The notes: generated from the sequence alone by a model not told the origin. 64,000 nt of DNA from Prorocentrum cordatum (GCA_963575745.1 CAUYUJ010017901.1:145776-209775); one strand, 5' to 3'; numbered from the stretch's first letter, positions 30,375 through 41,160 are shown. Program-made: numbers and translations.

Positions 30375-32980
30375 TTCTTGATACCCTCCTCGCTCTGGCG
30401 GAGCCCCGCTGGAAGGGGGGAGGGCTACGAAACCTGGCAAAGAGTAATGCTTTCCGATACCATGCAAATAGTATAGGTTTCCGATACCCTCCTCGCTCAG
30501 GCGGGGTCTCCCTGGAGGGATGGGAGGGGCACGAAACCATGTAAATAATGTGGGTTTCCGGTACCCTCCTCGCTCAGGCAGGGCCTGCCTGGAAGGGTGG
30601 GAGGGGCACGAAACCATGTAAATAGCATGTGTTTCCGATACCCTCCTCGCTCAGGCGGGGCCTCCCTGGAGGGGGGGGGAGAGGCACGAAACCATATAAA
30701 TAGCATGGGTTTCCGATACCCTCCTCGCTCAGGCGGGGCCTCCCTGGAGGGGGGGAAGGGCACGAAATCATGTAATTATGCTAACGGAGTTCCCCACATA
30801 AAGAGATTAACGGTTTCGTGGGACCCATTTCTTGATGCCCTCCTCGCTTTGGCGGGGCCCCGCTGGAAGGGGGGAGGGCTACGAAACCTGGCGAAGAGTA
30901 ATGCTTTCCGCGACCCTCCTCGCTCAGGCGGGGCCTCCCTGGAGGTGTGGGAGGGGCACGAAACCATGCAAATCGTATGGTATTCCGATGCCCTCCTCGC
31001 TCAGGCGGGGCCTCCCTGGAGGTGTGGGAGGGGCACGAAACCATGTAAATAGTATGGTATTCCGATGCCCTCCTCGCTCAGGCGGGGCCTCCCTGGAGGG
31101 GTGGGAGGGGCACGAAACCATGTAAATAGTATTGTATTCCGATACCCTCCTCGCTCAGGCGGGGCCTCCCTGGAGGGGTGGGAGGGGCACGAAACCATGT
31201 AAATAGTATGGTATTCCGATACCCTCCTCGCTCAGGCCGGGCCTCCCTGGAGGGGTGGGAGGGGCACGAAACCATGTAAATAGTATGGTATTCCGATACC
31301 CTCCTCGCTCAGGCGGGGCCTCCCTGGAGGGGTGGGAGGGGCACGAAAGGAGGGGCACGAAACCATGTAAATAGTATGGTATTCCGATACCCTCCTCGCT
31401 CAGGCGGGGCCTCCCTGGAGGTGTGGGAGGGGCACGAAACCATGCAAATCGTATGGTATTCCGATGCCCTCCTCGCTCAGGCGGGGCCTCCCTGGAGGTG
31501 TGGGAGGGGCACGAAACCATGTAAATAGTATGGTATTCCGATGCCCTCCTCGCTCAGGCGGGGCCTCCCTGGAGGGGTGGGAGGGGCACGAAACCATGTA
31601 AATAGTATTGTATTCCGATACCCTCCTCGCTCAGGCGGGGCCTCCCTGGAGGGATGGAGGGGCACGAAACTTGTAAATAATTTGGTTTCCGATACCCTCC
31701 TCGCTAGGCGGGGCCTCCCTGGAGGGGTGGGAGGGGCACGAAACCATGTAAATAGTATGGTATTCCGATACCCTCCTCGCTCAGGCGGGGCCTCCCTGGA
31801 GGGGTGGGAGGGGCACGAAACCATGTAAATAGTATGGTATTCCGATACCCTCCTCGCTCAGGCGGGGCCTCCCTGGAGGGGTGGGAGGGGCACGAAACCA
31901 TGTAAATAGTATGGTTTTCCGATACCCTCCTCGCTCAGGCGGGGCCTCCCTGGAGGGTGGGAGGGGCACGAAACCATGCAAATAGTATGGTATTCCGATA
32001 CCCTCCTCGCTCAGGCGGGGCCTCCCTGGAGGGGTGGGAGGGGCACGAAACCATGCAAATAGTATGGTATTCCGATACCCTCCTCGCTCAGGCGGGGCCT
32101 CCCCGGAGGTGTGGGAGGGGCACGAAACCATGTAAATAGTATGGTATTCCGATACCCTCCTCGCTCAGGCGGGGCCTCCCTGGAGGGGTGGGAGGGGTGG
32201 TATGGTATGCTATGGTATGGCATGGTATGGTATGGTATGGTATGTGTGGTAGGAACTATGGTATGGTATGGTGTGTGTGGTCGGAATAATCTTGTGCTGT
32301 ATGGAAGATGGAGCGGGAGGTGGGTGGGAAGGAGAGGGTGTTCTGGGAAAACAAGAACCCCACTCAGGATGTGGGGAAATAGTACGGGTTTCCGATACCC
32401 TCCTCGCTCAGGCGGGGCCTCCCTGGAGGGATGGGAGGGGCACGAAACCATATAAATAGCATGGGTTTCCGATACCCTCCTCGCTCAGGCGGGGCCTCCC
32501 TGGATGGGGTGGGAGGAGCACGAAACCATGTAAATAGTATGAGTTTCCGATGCCCTCCTCGCTCAGGCGGGTCCTCCCTGGAGGGGTGGGAGGGGCACGA
32601 CACCATGTAAATAGTATGGGTTTCCGATACCTTCCTCGCTCAGGCGGGGCCTCCCTGGAGGTGTGGGAGGGGCACGAAACCATGTAAATAATGTGGGTTT
32701 CCGGTACCCTCCTCGCTCAGGCGGGGCCTCCCTGGAGGGGTGGGAGGGGCACGAAACCATATAAATAGCATGGGTTTCCGATACCCTCCTCGCTCAGGTG
32801 GGGCCTCCTTGGAGGGGGGGGAGGGCACGAAACCATGTAAATAGTACAGGGTTCCAGTACCCTCCTCGCTCAGGCGGGGCCTCCATGGAGGGGTGGGAGG
32901 GGCACGAAACTATGCAAATAGTATGGTATTCCGATACCCTCCTCGCTCAGGCGGATCTCCCTGGAGGGGCGGGAGGGGCA
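30375..32980. repeat. 77-bp satellite
   Basis: Around 30 units with TCCGATACCCTCCTCGCTCA, GCGGGGCCTCCCTGGAGG, GGGAGGGGCACGAAACCATG and TAAATAGTATGG. Period is 77 (unit starts at 31001, 31078, 31155). It is interrupted at about 30770-30910 and 32190-32390; the latter holds a TATGG run and the GTGTTCTGGGAAAAC cassette. The minus strand stays open in every frame by composition, giving repeated PSREAPPERGGYR-like peptides. Confidence 0.95.
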
Positions 32981-33003
32981 CATGGGAGGCGGGAGGCGGC
33001 AGG

Positions 33004-33054
33004 GAGAAGGAGAGGATGTTCTGGGAAAACAAGAACCCCACTCAGGATGTGGGG
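33004..33054. repeat. GTGTTCT cassette
   Basis: GGATGTTCTGGGAAAACAAG then CCCCACTCAGGATGTGGGG. Other copies at 32329-32380 and 12963-13013. CCCCAC and GTGGGG are inverted. Confidence 0.7.
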
Positions 33055-33246
33055 AAAACATCGCCATAAACATAAACTTTGGGCGCTCCGCCGCGAGGAT
33101 AGCTGTGATCCACGCTGGGGCCCCCCTGGCGGCGCCTCCGGCGCCGCCCCTGGCACGCTCCGCGCGCCAAGGAGGGGGGGGGGGCCCAGCGCAGATCCAG
33201 TAGATCCGCGCGGAGCGCCAAACGTTTATGAGCCTGCCGTTTTGTC
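33055..33246. mobile_element. Foldback element, family F5, copy 1
   Basis: Arms: left ATAAACTTTGGGCGCTCCG, right CGGAGCGCCAAACGTTTAT, with weaker inverted similarity continuing about 35 bp inward. The interior contains GCGCCTCCGGCGCC. Relatives at 58109-58420 and partial ends at 59025-59110 and 29789-29822. Confidence 0.7.
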
Positions 33247-33254
33247 TTCTTCTA

Positions 33255-33451
33255 TCGGGCCGGGCGAAAGGGGGGATTGGGAAAGGGGGGATTACGAAAT
33301 TTGCTGCATGCAGCTGGTTTCGGCCTCACCGAGGGGCCCATTCCTCGATGCGTGGCCGCCTCTGGCGCCGGGAGGCGCCAGGAAAATCAGCTATACGTGA
33401 GCTGATTCTCAACCCCTCCCCTTTGCTATCCCCCCCTTTCGCCCGACCCGA
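33255..33451. mobile_element. MITE family F1, copy 2
   Basis: Ends TCGGGCCGGGCGAAAGGGG and CCCCTTTCGCCCGACCCGA (inverted). Flanks TTCTA and TTCTG match at four of five bases. The surrounding sequence (GCCTGCCGTTTTGTCT before, CTGCGCTTGCGAGCGGAG after) is found without an insert at about 29808-29850, so the insertion is supported by an empty relative. Confidence 0.85.
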
Positions 33452-33622
33452 TTCTGCTCGCTGCGCTTGCGAGCGGAGTGCACCGCGGGGCGAACTGACC
33501 ACAGCTCGGAGAGCTCCCGGAATTGCGAGGTCGCTCTGCTGGCCCCCCTCCCGTCGGTGGGGGGGGGGGCGCCCGCTGCACGCCTGCATCGGTGCTGGCC
33601 GGGCCGCTCCGGGGCCCAGGAG
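33452..33622. other. No gene recognised
   Basis: GC-rich unique sequence with a run of nine or more Gs at about 33559-33568. Confidence 0.4.
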
Positions 33623-33973
33623 GGGCCGGGCACGTCCCTCTACAGGAGGAATCTGCAAGAACGGTCAAACAAATAGTCTGGGGACGATCTGTCCAGCATT
33701 TTTTTCTTCATATTTTTTAACGGGCGAAGAGCGGTATAACAGAAACTGTTTCGCCGTCGGGGACACCTGCCCCAGGGCGGCTGGAAAGTTTATAAACTCT
33801 TACGGTGGCACCGTAGAGGTATAAACTTTCCAGCCGCCCAGGGGCAGGTGTCCCCGACGGCGAAAAAGTTTATGTTGTACCGTTCTTCGCCCGGTAAAAT
33901 AAGTCTGAATCTGTTTTGAGTATTTTCTATTCTACGCCCAAAATCACTTGTAGGGGGACATGCCCGACCTGAG
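33623..33973. mobile_element. TIR element, family F2, copy A, 9-bp TSD
   Basis: Left end GGGCCGGGCACGTCCCTC, right end GGGGGACATGCCCGACC (inverted, imperfect). Flanks GCCCAGGAG and CCCCAGGAG match at 8 of 9 bases. At 351 bp it is longer than its relatives because it holds a 193-bp hairpin. Confidence 0.8.
33711..33903. mobile_element. Zero-loop hairpin nested in F2 copy A
   Basis: Arms of about 92 bp with few mismatches: GTCGGGGACACCTGCCCC on the left is inverted as GGGGCAGGTGTCCCCGAC on the right, flanked by AACGGGCGAAG and CTTCGCCCGG. The centre is ACGGTG-G-CACCGT, leaving no loop. Confidence 0.85.
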
Positions 33974-34114
33974 CCCCAGGAGGGGCCTGGGCAGAACCGG
34001 TGCGCGGCAGGTCCGTGCCATGTCGACGCGGCGGCGTTTTTCCCGGCGCGGGCGTTCAGGGCTGAGCGCCGCCAGCGCAGGGCTCATTTTCGATTTCCCA
34101 GGTTCGACCCGACT

Positions 34115-34580
34115 CGATGTTGATGGCTTCCGATTCCGAGTCGGTTCGATTTTCGGATTCCAATCTCGGGCCGGACGAACGGGGTGGATTGGGAAAGGGG
34201 GGTTACGAAATCTGCTGCATGCAGCTGGTTTCGGCCCCACTGAGGGGCCCATTCCTCGATACGTGGCCGCCTCCAGCGCCGGGAGGCGCCAGGAAAATCA
34301 GCTACGTGAGTTTATTCTCAACCCCTCCCCTTTGCTATCCCCCCCTTTCGCCCGACCCGACAATCAGGGCTCCGATTTCTCCGTGGAGGCCTGTTAGCCT
34401 GCCGATTTCCGCCGATTCGACGTTCCCCGGCTCGGCTGCCGATTCGATTTCGATGGCTTCCAATTCCGATTCGGTTCGATTCCGGATTCCAATCGGGGCT
34501 CCGATTTCTCAGTGGAGGCCTACTAGCCTGCCGATTTCCGCCGATTCGACTTTCCCCAGCTCGGCTGCCGATTTCCGAGG
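34115..34580. repeat. Local duplication carrying filled and empty F1 sites
   Basis: Unit 1 (34115-34165 plus 34361-34448) and unit 2 (about 34449-34580) share GATGGCTTCC, TTCGGATTCCAATC and CCTGCCGATTTCCGCC. Unit 1 holds the F1 insert; unit 2 does not. Confidence 0.85.
34166..34360. mobile_element. MITE family F1, copy 3, perfect TSD CAATC
   Basis: 195 bp, ends TCGGGCCGGACGAACGGGG and CTTTCGCCCGACCCGA, flanked directly by CAATC on both sides. The pre-insertion sequence GATTCCAATCGGGGCTCCG is present intact at 34485-34503 in the neighbouring duplicate. Confidence 0.92.
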
Positions 34581-34925
34581 CGGGAATTTGTACATGACCA
34601 CCGCCTGGAGGGTCAGTTTTCGGAGCTTTGGCAGGCGGTGGATGTGGACATATTCGGGCCCCCAGGGGCCGAAACATATCCCTCTCCACCACCCGCTGGG
34701 GCCCCAGGACGGCGGTTCCCAGGCGGTGGACATGGATAGTTCCCCGCCTCGCACGACTTCCGCCGACACGGTTCATGCCGACTGCAGGTCCGACTCCTCG
34801 ATGCGGCGCCGGGCTCGCCTGCCGCCTGCCCGGCACCGGCCGGCATCGAGCGACCACGCTGAGCCAGCCGCGATACTTCAAGGTTGAGCGAGCCACGACG
34901 CGTGCCAGGAGCCAGCGTACAGGTC
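34581..34925. other. No gene recognised
   Basis: GC-rich unique-looking segment. Open on several frames, no motif. Confidence 0.4.
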
Positions 34926-35089
34926 AAGTCGGGCCTGTCCCTCTGCAGGGGGGCTATCCAGAAACAGTCCAGCAACAGTCTGGGAACTATTTTTGTTTGA
35001 CCATGTTTGATCATTTTGGGTGTATCTTGTTTCGACTGTTTTTATTATTCATCCCAGATCCGCCTGTGGGGGGCCATGCCCGACCGAAC
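34926..35089. mobile_element. TIR element, family F2, copy B
   Basis: 164 bp. Ends AAGTCGGGCCTGTCCCTC and GGGGGGCCATGCCCGACC. Flanks GTACAGGTC and GCACAAGTC match at 7 of 9 bases. Interior AT-rich. Confidence 0.75.
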
Positions 35090-35130
35090 GCACAAGTCTT
35101 CCCGACACGAGTCCGCTGTGAGTGTACAGT

Positions 35131-35257
35131 TGGTATCGCTCAGACGTGTGGACTTTGTCTCGGCGGGGATTATTCCTGAGCATCCTGGATCATCCTGCGG
35201 CAAAAACCACGCACGGAACCCGACAAAACACAGGGAATGGACGTCCAAGCGATGGCC
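35131..35257. mobile_element. Short TIR element, family F3, copy 1
   Basis: Ends GGTATCGCTCAGACGT and ACGTCCAAGCGATGGCC. Interior contains AAAACCACGCACGGAACCCG. A diverged member of the family. Confidence 0.7.
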
Positions 35258-35605
35258 AGTTGGTGCCCTCCCGTCATCCTGGTCCCGAGCGTCCACGTCC
35301 CCGAGCTTCTCCCAGCTGCCCGCCCCGCGGAGCGGAGCGGCGCGCCCTCAGCTCACAGGGCACGGCGTGTCGCCGGGGCCGCCGAGACGCGCACACCTTC
35401 TTGACCGCTCCGGGCGCCGCCCTGCCGTGCCTCCCGCTCGTCCCGTGTGGCTCCTCCCGGCCTCTTCCCCCCCTGGCAGGTGCCGGTCCCCCCCTCGCAG
35501 GTGCCGGTCCTCCTCCTCCTCCTCCTCCTCCTCCTCCTCCTCCTCCTCCTCCCGGCCTCTCCGCCCCCCCCTCGGGCGTTGCGTAATGGGGGGGCAAGGG
35601 GATTT
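35258..35605. other. No gene recognised; CTC array inside
   Basis: (CTC)n at about 35511-35552 within GC-rich sequence. No protein motif. Confidence 0.5.
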
Positions 35606-35748
35606 GGCCTCCCAGATGGGGTCCGAGTAGACGGGGTCGGAGGATCGCGCCGCATCGCCGATGCATCGGCGATGCGGCTCGATGTGGAGTCCGATTTTCG
35701 CGGCGCGATCCTCCGGCCCCATCTACGCGGACCCCATCTAGGAGACCT
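35606..35748. mobile_element. Foldback element, family F4, copy 1
   Basis: Arms of about 45 bp: CAGATGGGGTCCGAGTAGAC and GTCGGAGGATCGCGCC on the left, inverted as GGCGCGATCCTCCGGCCCC and GCGGACCCCATCTAG on the right. The interior contains the perfect palindrome ATCGCCGATGCATCGGCGAT. Relatives at 45957 and 58788. Confidence 0.8.
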
Positions 35749-36237
35749 CGAAGGGGGAATCTGACGAAAGGTGCGCCCTTTGTGCACCTCAGGGGCCCAA
35801 AAGGGTTACGAAAGGTGCAGGCTGCTTCGTCCGCTTCGACCAGCGCCCCCACATTGCGTACGCACTGCCCCCCCCGCTCCCCCCCAGGCCTGACGCTCCC
35901 CTTGCCCCCTCCGTAGACACGCTAACGGCGATGTAGGCAACGGCGATGTAGGTTTCGGTGTTGCAGGTGGGGGTGGTTCGTGGCCCACCCAGTTGTAGGA
36001 GAGTGTCACTCGCGTTTCCCTACAATTTCTTCTGCGCGAGCTCGGCGTCGCAAAAACCAGATTCCCAACATCGCCGTGAACCAACAGCGCCGTAAGCGTG
36101 GCCTTGGCCCCTGCTCTGACAGCACGCCCGCCTCTCTCTTGGCGTGCGCAGCGTCTCCCCCCCAGGCCTGACGACCCCCCTGCCCCATGTTCCGAGAGCA
36201 CGCCTAGAGGGTTCCTCCGAAGGGCTTAGGCGACCCG
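35749..36237. other. Unique segment with a direct repeat
   Basis: CCCCCCAGGCCTGACG with flanking C-rich sequence occurs near 35882 and 36160. No gene recognised. Confidence 0.4.
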
Positions 36238-36285
36238 TCCTCCTCCTCCTCCTCCTCCTCCCCCTCCTCCTCCTCCTCCTCCTCC

Positions 36286-36319
<34 letters not shown>

Positions 36320-36415
36320 TCCTCCTCCTCCTCCTCTTCCCTCCTCCTTCCTCCTCCTCCTCCTCCTCCTCCTCCTCCTCCTCCTAATCCTCCTCCTCCT
36401 CCTCCACCTCCTCGG
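36238..36415. repeat. CTC array
   Basis: Imperfect (CTC)n. Confidence 0.95.
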
Positions 36416-36615
36416 ATCGCCTACGGCCCCGGGGGAAACCTTGCAAGCACGCGCTCCCCTCCCCCCGGCACGCTCCTCGTCGTCCTTCTCCGCGTGCTGG
36501 TCCTCCTCGCCCTGCTCTTGCTCCTCATCCTCGTGCCCGTTATCCTCTTGTTACTCCTCTTCCATCCACCTCCTCTGTAAGAGGAGGAGCAGGAGCAGGA
36601 GGAGGAGGAGCATGC

Positions 36616-36935
<320 letters not shown>

Positions 36936-37069
36936 ACGATGATGGTCCATGGTGATGATGCGTGTGGTGATGAATATGATGAGATGGTCAAGATGATGGT
37001 GGTGCTGATGCTGATGGTGATGGTGCTGTTGATGGTGCAGAGGAGGATGATAATGAGGAGGAGGAGACG

Positions 37070-37140
37070 AAGGATGAGGAGGAGGAGGGGGAGTAGGAGG
37101 AGGAGGAGGAGGCGGAGGAGGAGGAGGAGGAGGAGGAGGG
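37070..37140. repeat. GGA array
   Basis: Imperfect GGA/GAG triplets between the GAT array and the next segment. Confidence 0.9.
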
Positions 37141-37219
37141 GACTATCCCCTTCTCCCTGTCCCCGTCGCCGTCAGAGTCGTTATCGCCGCCGCTGTCGCC
37201 GTCGCCGTCGTCGCCGGCG

Positions 37220-37400
37220 TCAACGTTGTCTTATCGTCCTCCTCCCAGACGTCAGCGCCACCACGGCGACGGTGACCACCGTCACGACCACGACGCCGCC
37301 GATCACGACGCCAATGAACGCGGTGCCGCCGAAGGCGTGGGCCTCGGGGGTGCTGCTTGGGTCCTCGGGCCAGGTCGGTGGGAGTAGAATCTGATGTGAT
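37220..37400 (-). CDS. Possible last exon with a transmembrane helix
   Basis: The minus-strand frame reads PPTWPEDPSSTPEAHAFGG, then a hydrophobic run FIGVVIGGVVVVTVVTVAVV of about 22 residues, then a basic SGRRTIRQR and a stop. A single helix followed by a short basic tail is typical of a type I membrane protein end. The sequence upstream in this frame is low-complexity, so only this stretch looks like an exon. The plus strand is also open but Thr-rich. Confidence 0.35.
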
Positions 37401-38094
37401 TCGGGGACGTGCTCGCGTCGTGAAAAACAAGAAGGGCGGTGTTTGGCCGCTTCCGGCCTCCGGGGACCATCGCTTGGCCCAGGGATCGTCAAAAACCTAT
37501 TCAGGACGAAGCGCTGGTCCCGGGGAAGTGATCTAGACTTCCGAGGATCGCTATTGCGAAACAGCAACACAACGTCGGGGGGGGGGTAACATGGGTACTG
37601 CTTCCCGGCAAGCCCACTTAGCAAGAGAAGTTGCAAACACCACTGCATGTAAGCGAGGGTGCTTGGCCTTGAGTGCTCTGCACGCACTTGTGGGGGATGG
37701 TGCGACGAGGAGCAGGAGGAGGGGCAACAGCAGCAGGAGGAGGGATGAATGGATGTGCACGGCTGCGGATTCGATGGCCTCCTCGTTTTCGGGGGAGGGG
37801 CGGAGGAACAGGGGGCAAGTCGAGGAGCAGAAGCGCCCGAGTAGGAGAAGCAGCAGCAGCAGCAGCAGCAGGAGGAGTAACAGTAACTGGGTGGAGGAGT
37901 AGATAGGAGGAGGTAGCAGGAGGTACACGGCAACAGGAGGGGGGAGGAGGGACAGGGGCAGGAGGAGGAGGAGTGAGGTATTAGGCATGACGCAGGAGGT
38001 AGGAGATCAGAGGAGCAAGGAGGAGGAGGAGGAGGCAGGAGGCAAGAGGGAAGAGACGTATGCTCGTCGAGAGCTCGGGGGGTGCAGAAGTTGC
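37401..38094. other. No gene recognised
   Basis: Contains a weak relative of element F6 (about 37440-37525) and GCAGCAGCAG/AGGAGG-rich sequence at 37700-38045. Confidence 0.4.
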
Positions 38095-38360
38095 TTCCAG
38101 TTGCCCCCCTCGGGCGGGCGGACCCTCGTGGGCGCGTCGGACGGCGGACCCACTCGGGCGTGAGGGGCGGGCGGGCCCTAACGGGCGGGACGTTGGGGAT
38201 GGGCGGACCTGTTGGCATGGGGCCCTGACGGGCGGGTCCGGCGGGCGGACCCCCACGGGCGGCTCGAGTGAGCGGACCCTCACGGGCTGTTCGGGTGGGC
38301 GGTTCCTCGGCGGCCAGTCGGGCGGGCGGACCTCAGCGGGCGGGCTGGATAGGACGGGGC
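38095..38360. repeat. GC-rich minisatellite (GGGCGGGCGGACCC)
   Basis: Degenerate units of roughly 20-25 bp with GGGCGG-x-C-GGACC-[TC]-C-A/C-CGGGC. Confidence 0.7.
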
Positions 38361-38720
38361 ACTGCAGCGCGATGTCGGGCACAGTTTTTTGGGGAGGTGC
38401 CGGGCGAGGGAAGAGTTCCGCAGTGACTTGTAAGGGGAAGTCCTGGGCGAGAGTGCAACTGCTGAGTGGGAGGAGCGTGATTCTGGGCTAAATTGCGCAG
38501 AAGTCCCAAGCGAGAGTACGATTCCTGAGCTGAGGGAGTGCGATTCCGCAACGAATTCTTGAGAAGCCCCAGGCGAGTGCGCGATTCTGGAGTAACTCGG
38601 GAGCAGGTCTTGAGTGCGTGCAACCGCGATCCTCGAATACGTTGTAAGGAAGTATCAGACCTTTGAGCTTGAAGATCTTGCTTTATAGGAAAAGTCGATT
38701 CAAGACCCAGGGGGGGCACC
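38361..38720. repeat. ~60-bp degenerate repeats
   Basis: Units around GTCC-[TC]-GGGCGAGAGTGC and GATTCTGGG / GATTCCTGAG. Weakly tandem. Confidence 0.5.
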
Positions 38721-38769
38721 ACAATTGAACAACAACTAAATGCTGCTGGTGGGGGGGATCAGCAATATT

Positions 38770-38860
38770 CTAGTCCCTCCGTGTAGCCACACCAGCCCAT
38801 CCAGAACAACGATGCCCAGACGAGTTGCCCTGATCAGGGATGTGGAGGAGTATGCAGTGT
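38770..38860. repeat. Dispersed repeat (CACCAGCCCATCCAGAA)
   Basis: CACCAGCCCATCCAGAA followed by GTTGCCCTGATCAGGGATG. Homologous blocks at 41168-41240, 41641-41700 and, partially, 11468-11490. Confidence 0.65.
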
Positions 38861-39029
38861 AATAAAACGCTGGGTAAGGCGGCATCCTCCAATAAGGGAC
38901 GAATGGAGGAGGAATCAGACGAGCAAGATGAGGAGTAGGGACAGGGGGAGGGAGAGGAGGGAGGAGGAAGGCGGAGGAAGAGGAGAAGAGGAGGGCGAGC
39001 AGAAACTAGCCACAGGCCTTATGATGCCT

Positions 39030-39890
39030 TTCAGAGTCTCTCTGGATGTTTTTGTTTCGGAAGTTTCTGAGAGTACTCTTGGGGCGTCTGGAAGGTTTCT
39101 TGGCCGTCCCGCGGGCCTGTTCGGGCATCTTGGGTGTTTCTGGGGGGACGAGTTGGGGTTTCTTGGAAGCCTGTTGGAAACATCTTGGCGGGGTCTTGGA
39201 GGCTTCTTGGGGCTTCCTGGACACCTCTTGGCGCCGTCTTGGGGCACCCTTGGGAGCCTTGGGGTCTACCTGGGGTCCATCTTGGAGGATCTCGATCAAA
39301 GAACGGGCCGTGCTAAATTAGACCCCCTCCCAATGAGGCCATCATGTGTCCAATTGGCCTTTTCGCCGAGGCCTCTTGGGCTGTCTTGGGTGCCTCTGGG
39401 GGCATCTGGGATGCCTCTTGGGGGTCTCTTGGGAGCTTCTTGGGGACATCGTTTGGACCTCTTTGGGCCTCCTGGGCACCCCTTGGGGCCGTCTTGGGGT
39501 ACCCTTGGGAGCCTCTGGGGCCATCTTGGGACTATCTCGGGGCCATCTAGGAGGAGATCGATCAAGGGATGGGGGCTCCTTGATCAGGGGATCAGCGTCC
39601 CCCGCAGGAGGCTAACGTGTGGCCAACACCTCAGAAACATCACGGTGTGTTTGGCCTTCTCCTTGAGGCTTCTTGGGGCGTCTTGGATGCCTCCGGGTTG
39701 CCTCTCGAGGGTCTCTTTGGAGCATCTTGGGGGCACCTTGGGGGCCTCTCTCTTGGGGGCCTCCTGGGCGCATCTTGGGGCCGTCCAGGGGCACCCTTGG
39801 GAGCCTCGGGGTCCACCTTGGAGGAGACCGACCAAAGGACGGGCCGTCCTCAATTAGCGGTCCCCCCTGGAGGCCAACATGTGGCCAAAA
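39030..39890. repeat. ~270-bp tandem repeat, three copies
   Basis: Each ends with GGAGGA-x-[AC]TCGATCAAAG-like sequence (about 39291, 39558, 39831), followed by a TTAG-containing unique part, and holds many CTTGGGG-[TC]-C units. Long Leu/Gly/Trp-rich frames are artefacts of the units. Confidence 0.8.
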
Positions 39891-39924
39891 CCATCGTACA
39901 ATCAATAATGTTTGCCTTGGGCAT

Positions 39925-40060
39925 TCTCGCCGAGGCCATCTTGGACGCTCCAACGCCTTGCGGAACGCCCCGTCCAGGTCCAGGGGTAGGGCGGAGGGGG
40001 AGGGGTAAACCCCTCCCCGAAACGGAAGGGCGGAAGATTGAAGAGGAAGCCCTGAAATCG
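39925..40060. repeat. Dispersed repeat shared with 9960-10125
   Basis: CATCTTGGACGCTCCAACGC, CCGTCCAGGTCCAGGGG, then CCCCTCCCCGAAACGG in the same order as upstream of the orphan ORF at 10 kb. Confidence 0.6.
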
Positions 40061-40315
40061 GTTCCTGGCTACATTCCGGCGGCGAGCGAAGGGGGGAAAG
40101 GGAAAATGGGCGGGCATTCTCAGAAGGCTCAGAAGCCCCCCTGCTTTCTGCTGGTGCCGCCACTGCTAGGAGTGAATTCGGCGTGGATCTGTCTCCTCGT
40201 TGTTTCATTGGATTTCTGTATCGTCTCCTTCGCACACCTCCGCCGATCGTGCGGCTTGGCCGTCTGTGTGAATACCGTGTGGACAACCGCCTTCGACTCT
40301 CCTCCGCTCCCCTGC

Positions 40316-40500
40316 TCCTTCCTCCTCGTGTTCCTCCTCCTCGTGTTCCTCGTTGTTCCTCCTCCTCCTCCTCGCGCTCCTCCTTCCTCGTGTTCCTCCT
40401 CCTCGTGTTCCTCCTTCCTCGTCCTCCGTCCTCGTGTTCCTCCTCCTCCTGCTCCTTCCTCCTCGTGTTCCTCGTTGTTCCTCCTCCTCTGGCCGCCCTT
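40316..40500. repeat. CTCCTCGTGTTCCTC minisatellite
   Basis: CTC triplets punctuated by CGTGTTCCT every 15-21 bp. Confidence 0.85.
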
Positions 40501-41160
40501 CTCATTCTCTTCGCTTCCCTCCCGCCGCCCTCCTCCTCTGTCGGGGCCCGTGGGAGGCTCCAAGAGGCTGCCCAGGAGAGCCTCGAGGGGGCTCCAGGAG
40601 AGCCCAGGAGGGCCCAAGAAAGGCTCGAGCAGGCCCCAGGAGCACCCAGAAGAGCCCTGTGGGGGCCCAAGGCGGCCCGCACACCTCGCGGAGTTTCGGA
40701 TGCATCTCGGCCGTGGTGAGGGGTATCCAGCCTTTCCTCCGTCCCTCCTTGCCTACTCTTCGACGCTTTGCGTATGCCCACCAGCCACCCTGGGGTCTCG
40801 CAGCCTGCCAACGCTCTCGCCTCGTCTCCGGCACCAACTCGACCTTGACCGACGGTCCTTCGGGCCTCCCTGGTACTCACGCAGTTGTCCGGGGTTGCGG
40901 CCATGCGTTGAATTTCGGCTCCTGGCCCGGTCGTCGTGTGACCCGACTTCCTGGTGTTTCCGACGCTATGCATACTTGCACGCTGGCAGTACGACTCAGT
41001 TTCAGCTGCCCCCCCACTCGCCGGTCCGCCGCTGAGCTGCTGCGTGAGGTCCCGGTTAGCCGCTGTAGGTGTAGCCACCCTCCGTCGCTTGATTTTATTT
41101 CGTCGCTGCGTGCCCCGCTTTGAAAGGACTCGCCGCCGGCGCGCTCGCCCGCGGCCGCTG
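40501..41160. other. Open on both strands, no gene assigned
   Basis: Both strands carry frames over 100 residues with mixed composition, but neither shows a motif. CCCAGGAG-[GA]-GCC repeats at 40570-40670 belong to the CTTGGGG family in reverse. It may hold a degraded exon. Confidence 0.3.

Noticed and set aside
30375-32980. Many ~65-residue minus-strand ORFs with PSREAPPERGGYR-like peptides
   Set aside because: They come from the 77-bp satellite; 77 is not divisible by three, so the same DNA is read in rotating frames.
30375-32980. CRISPR array
   Set aside because: Units are contiguous, with no distinct spacers, and the genome is eukaryotic in character.
39030-39890. Trp/Leu/Gly-rich protein repeat (GASWGHLG-like)
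   Set aside because: Arises from CTTGGGG units within a ~270-bp DNA repeat; no consistent frame across copies.
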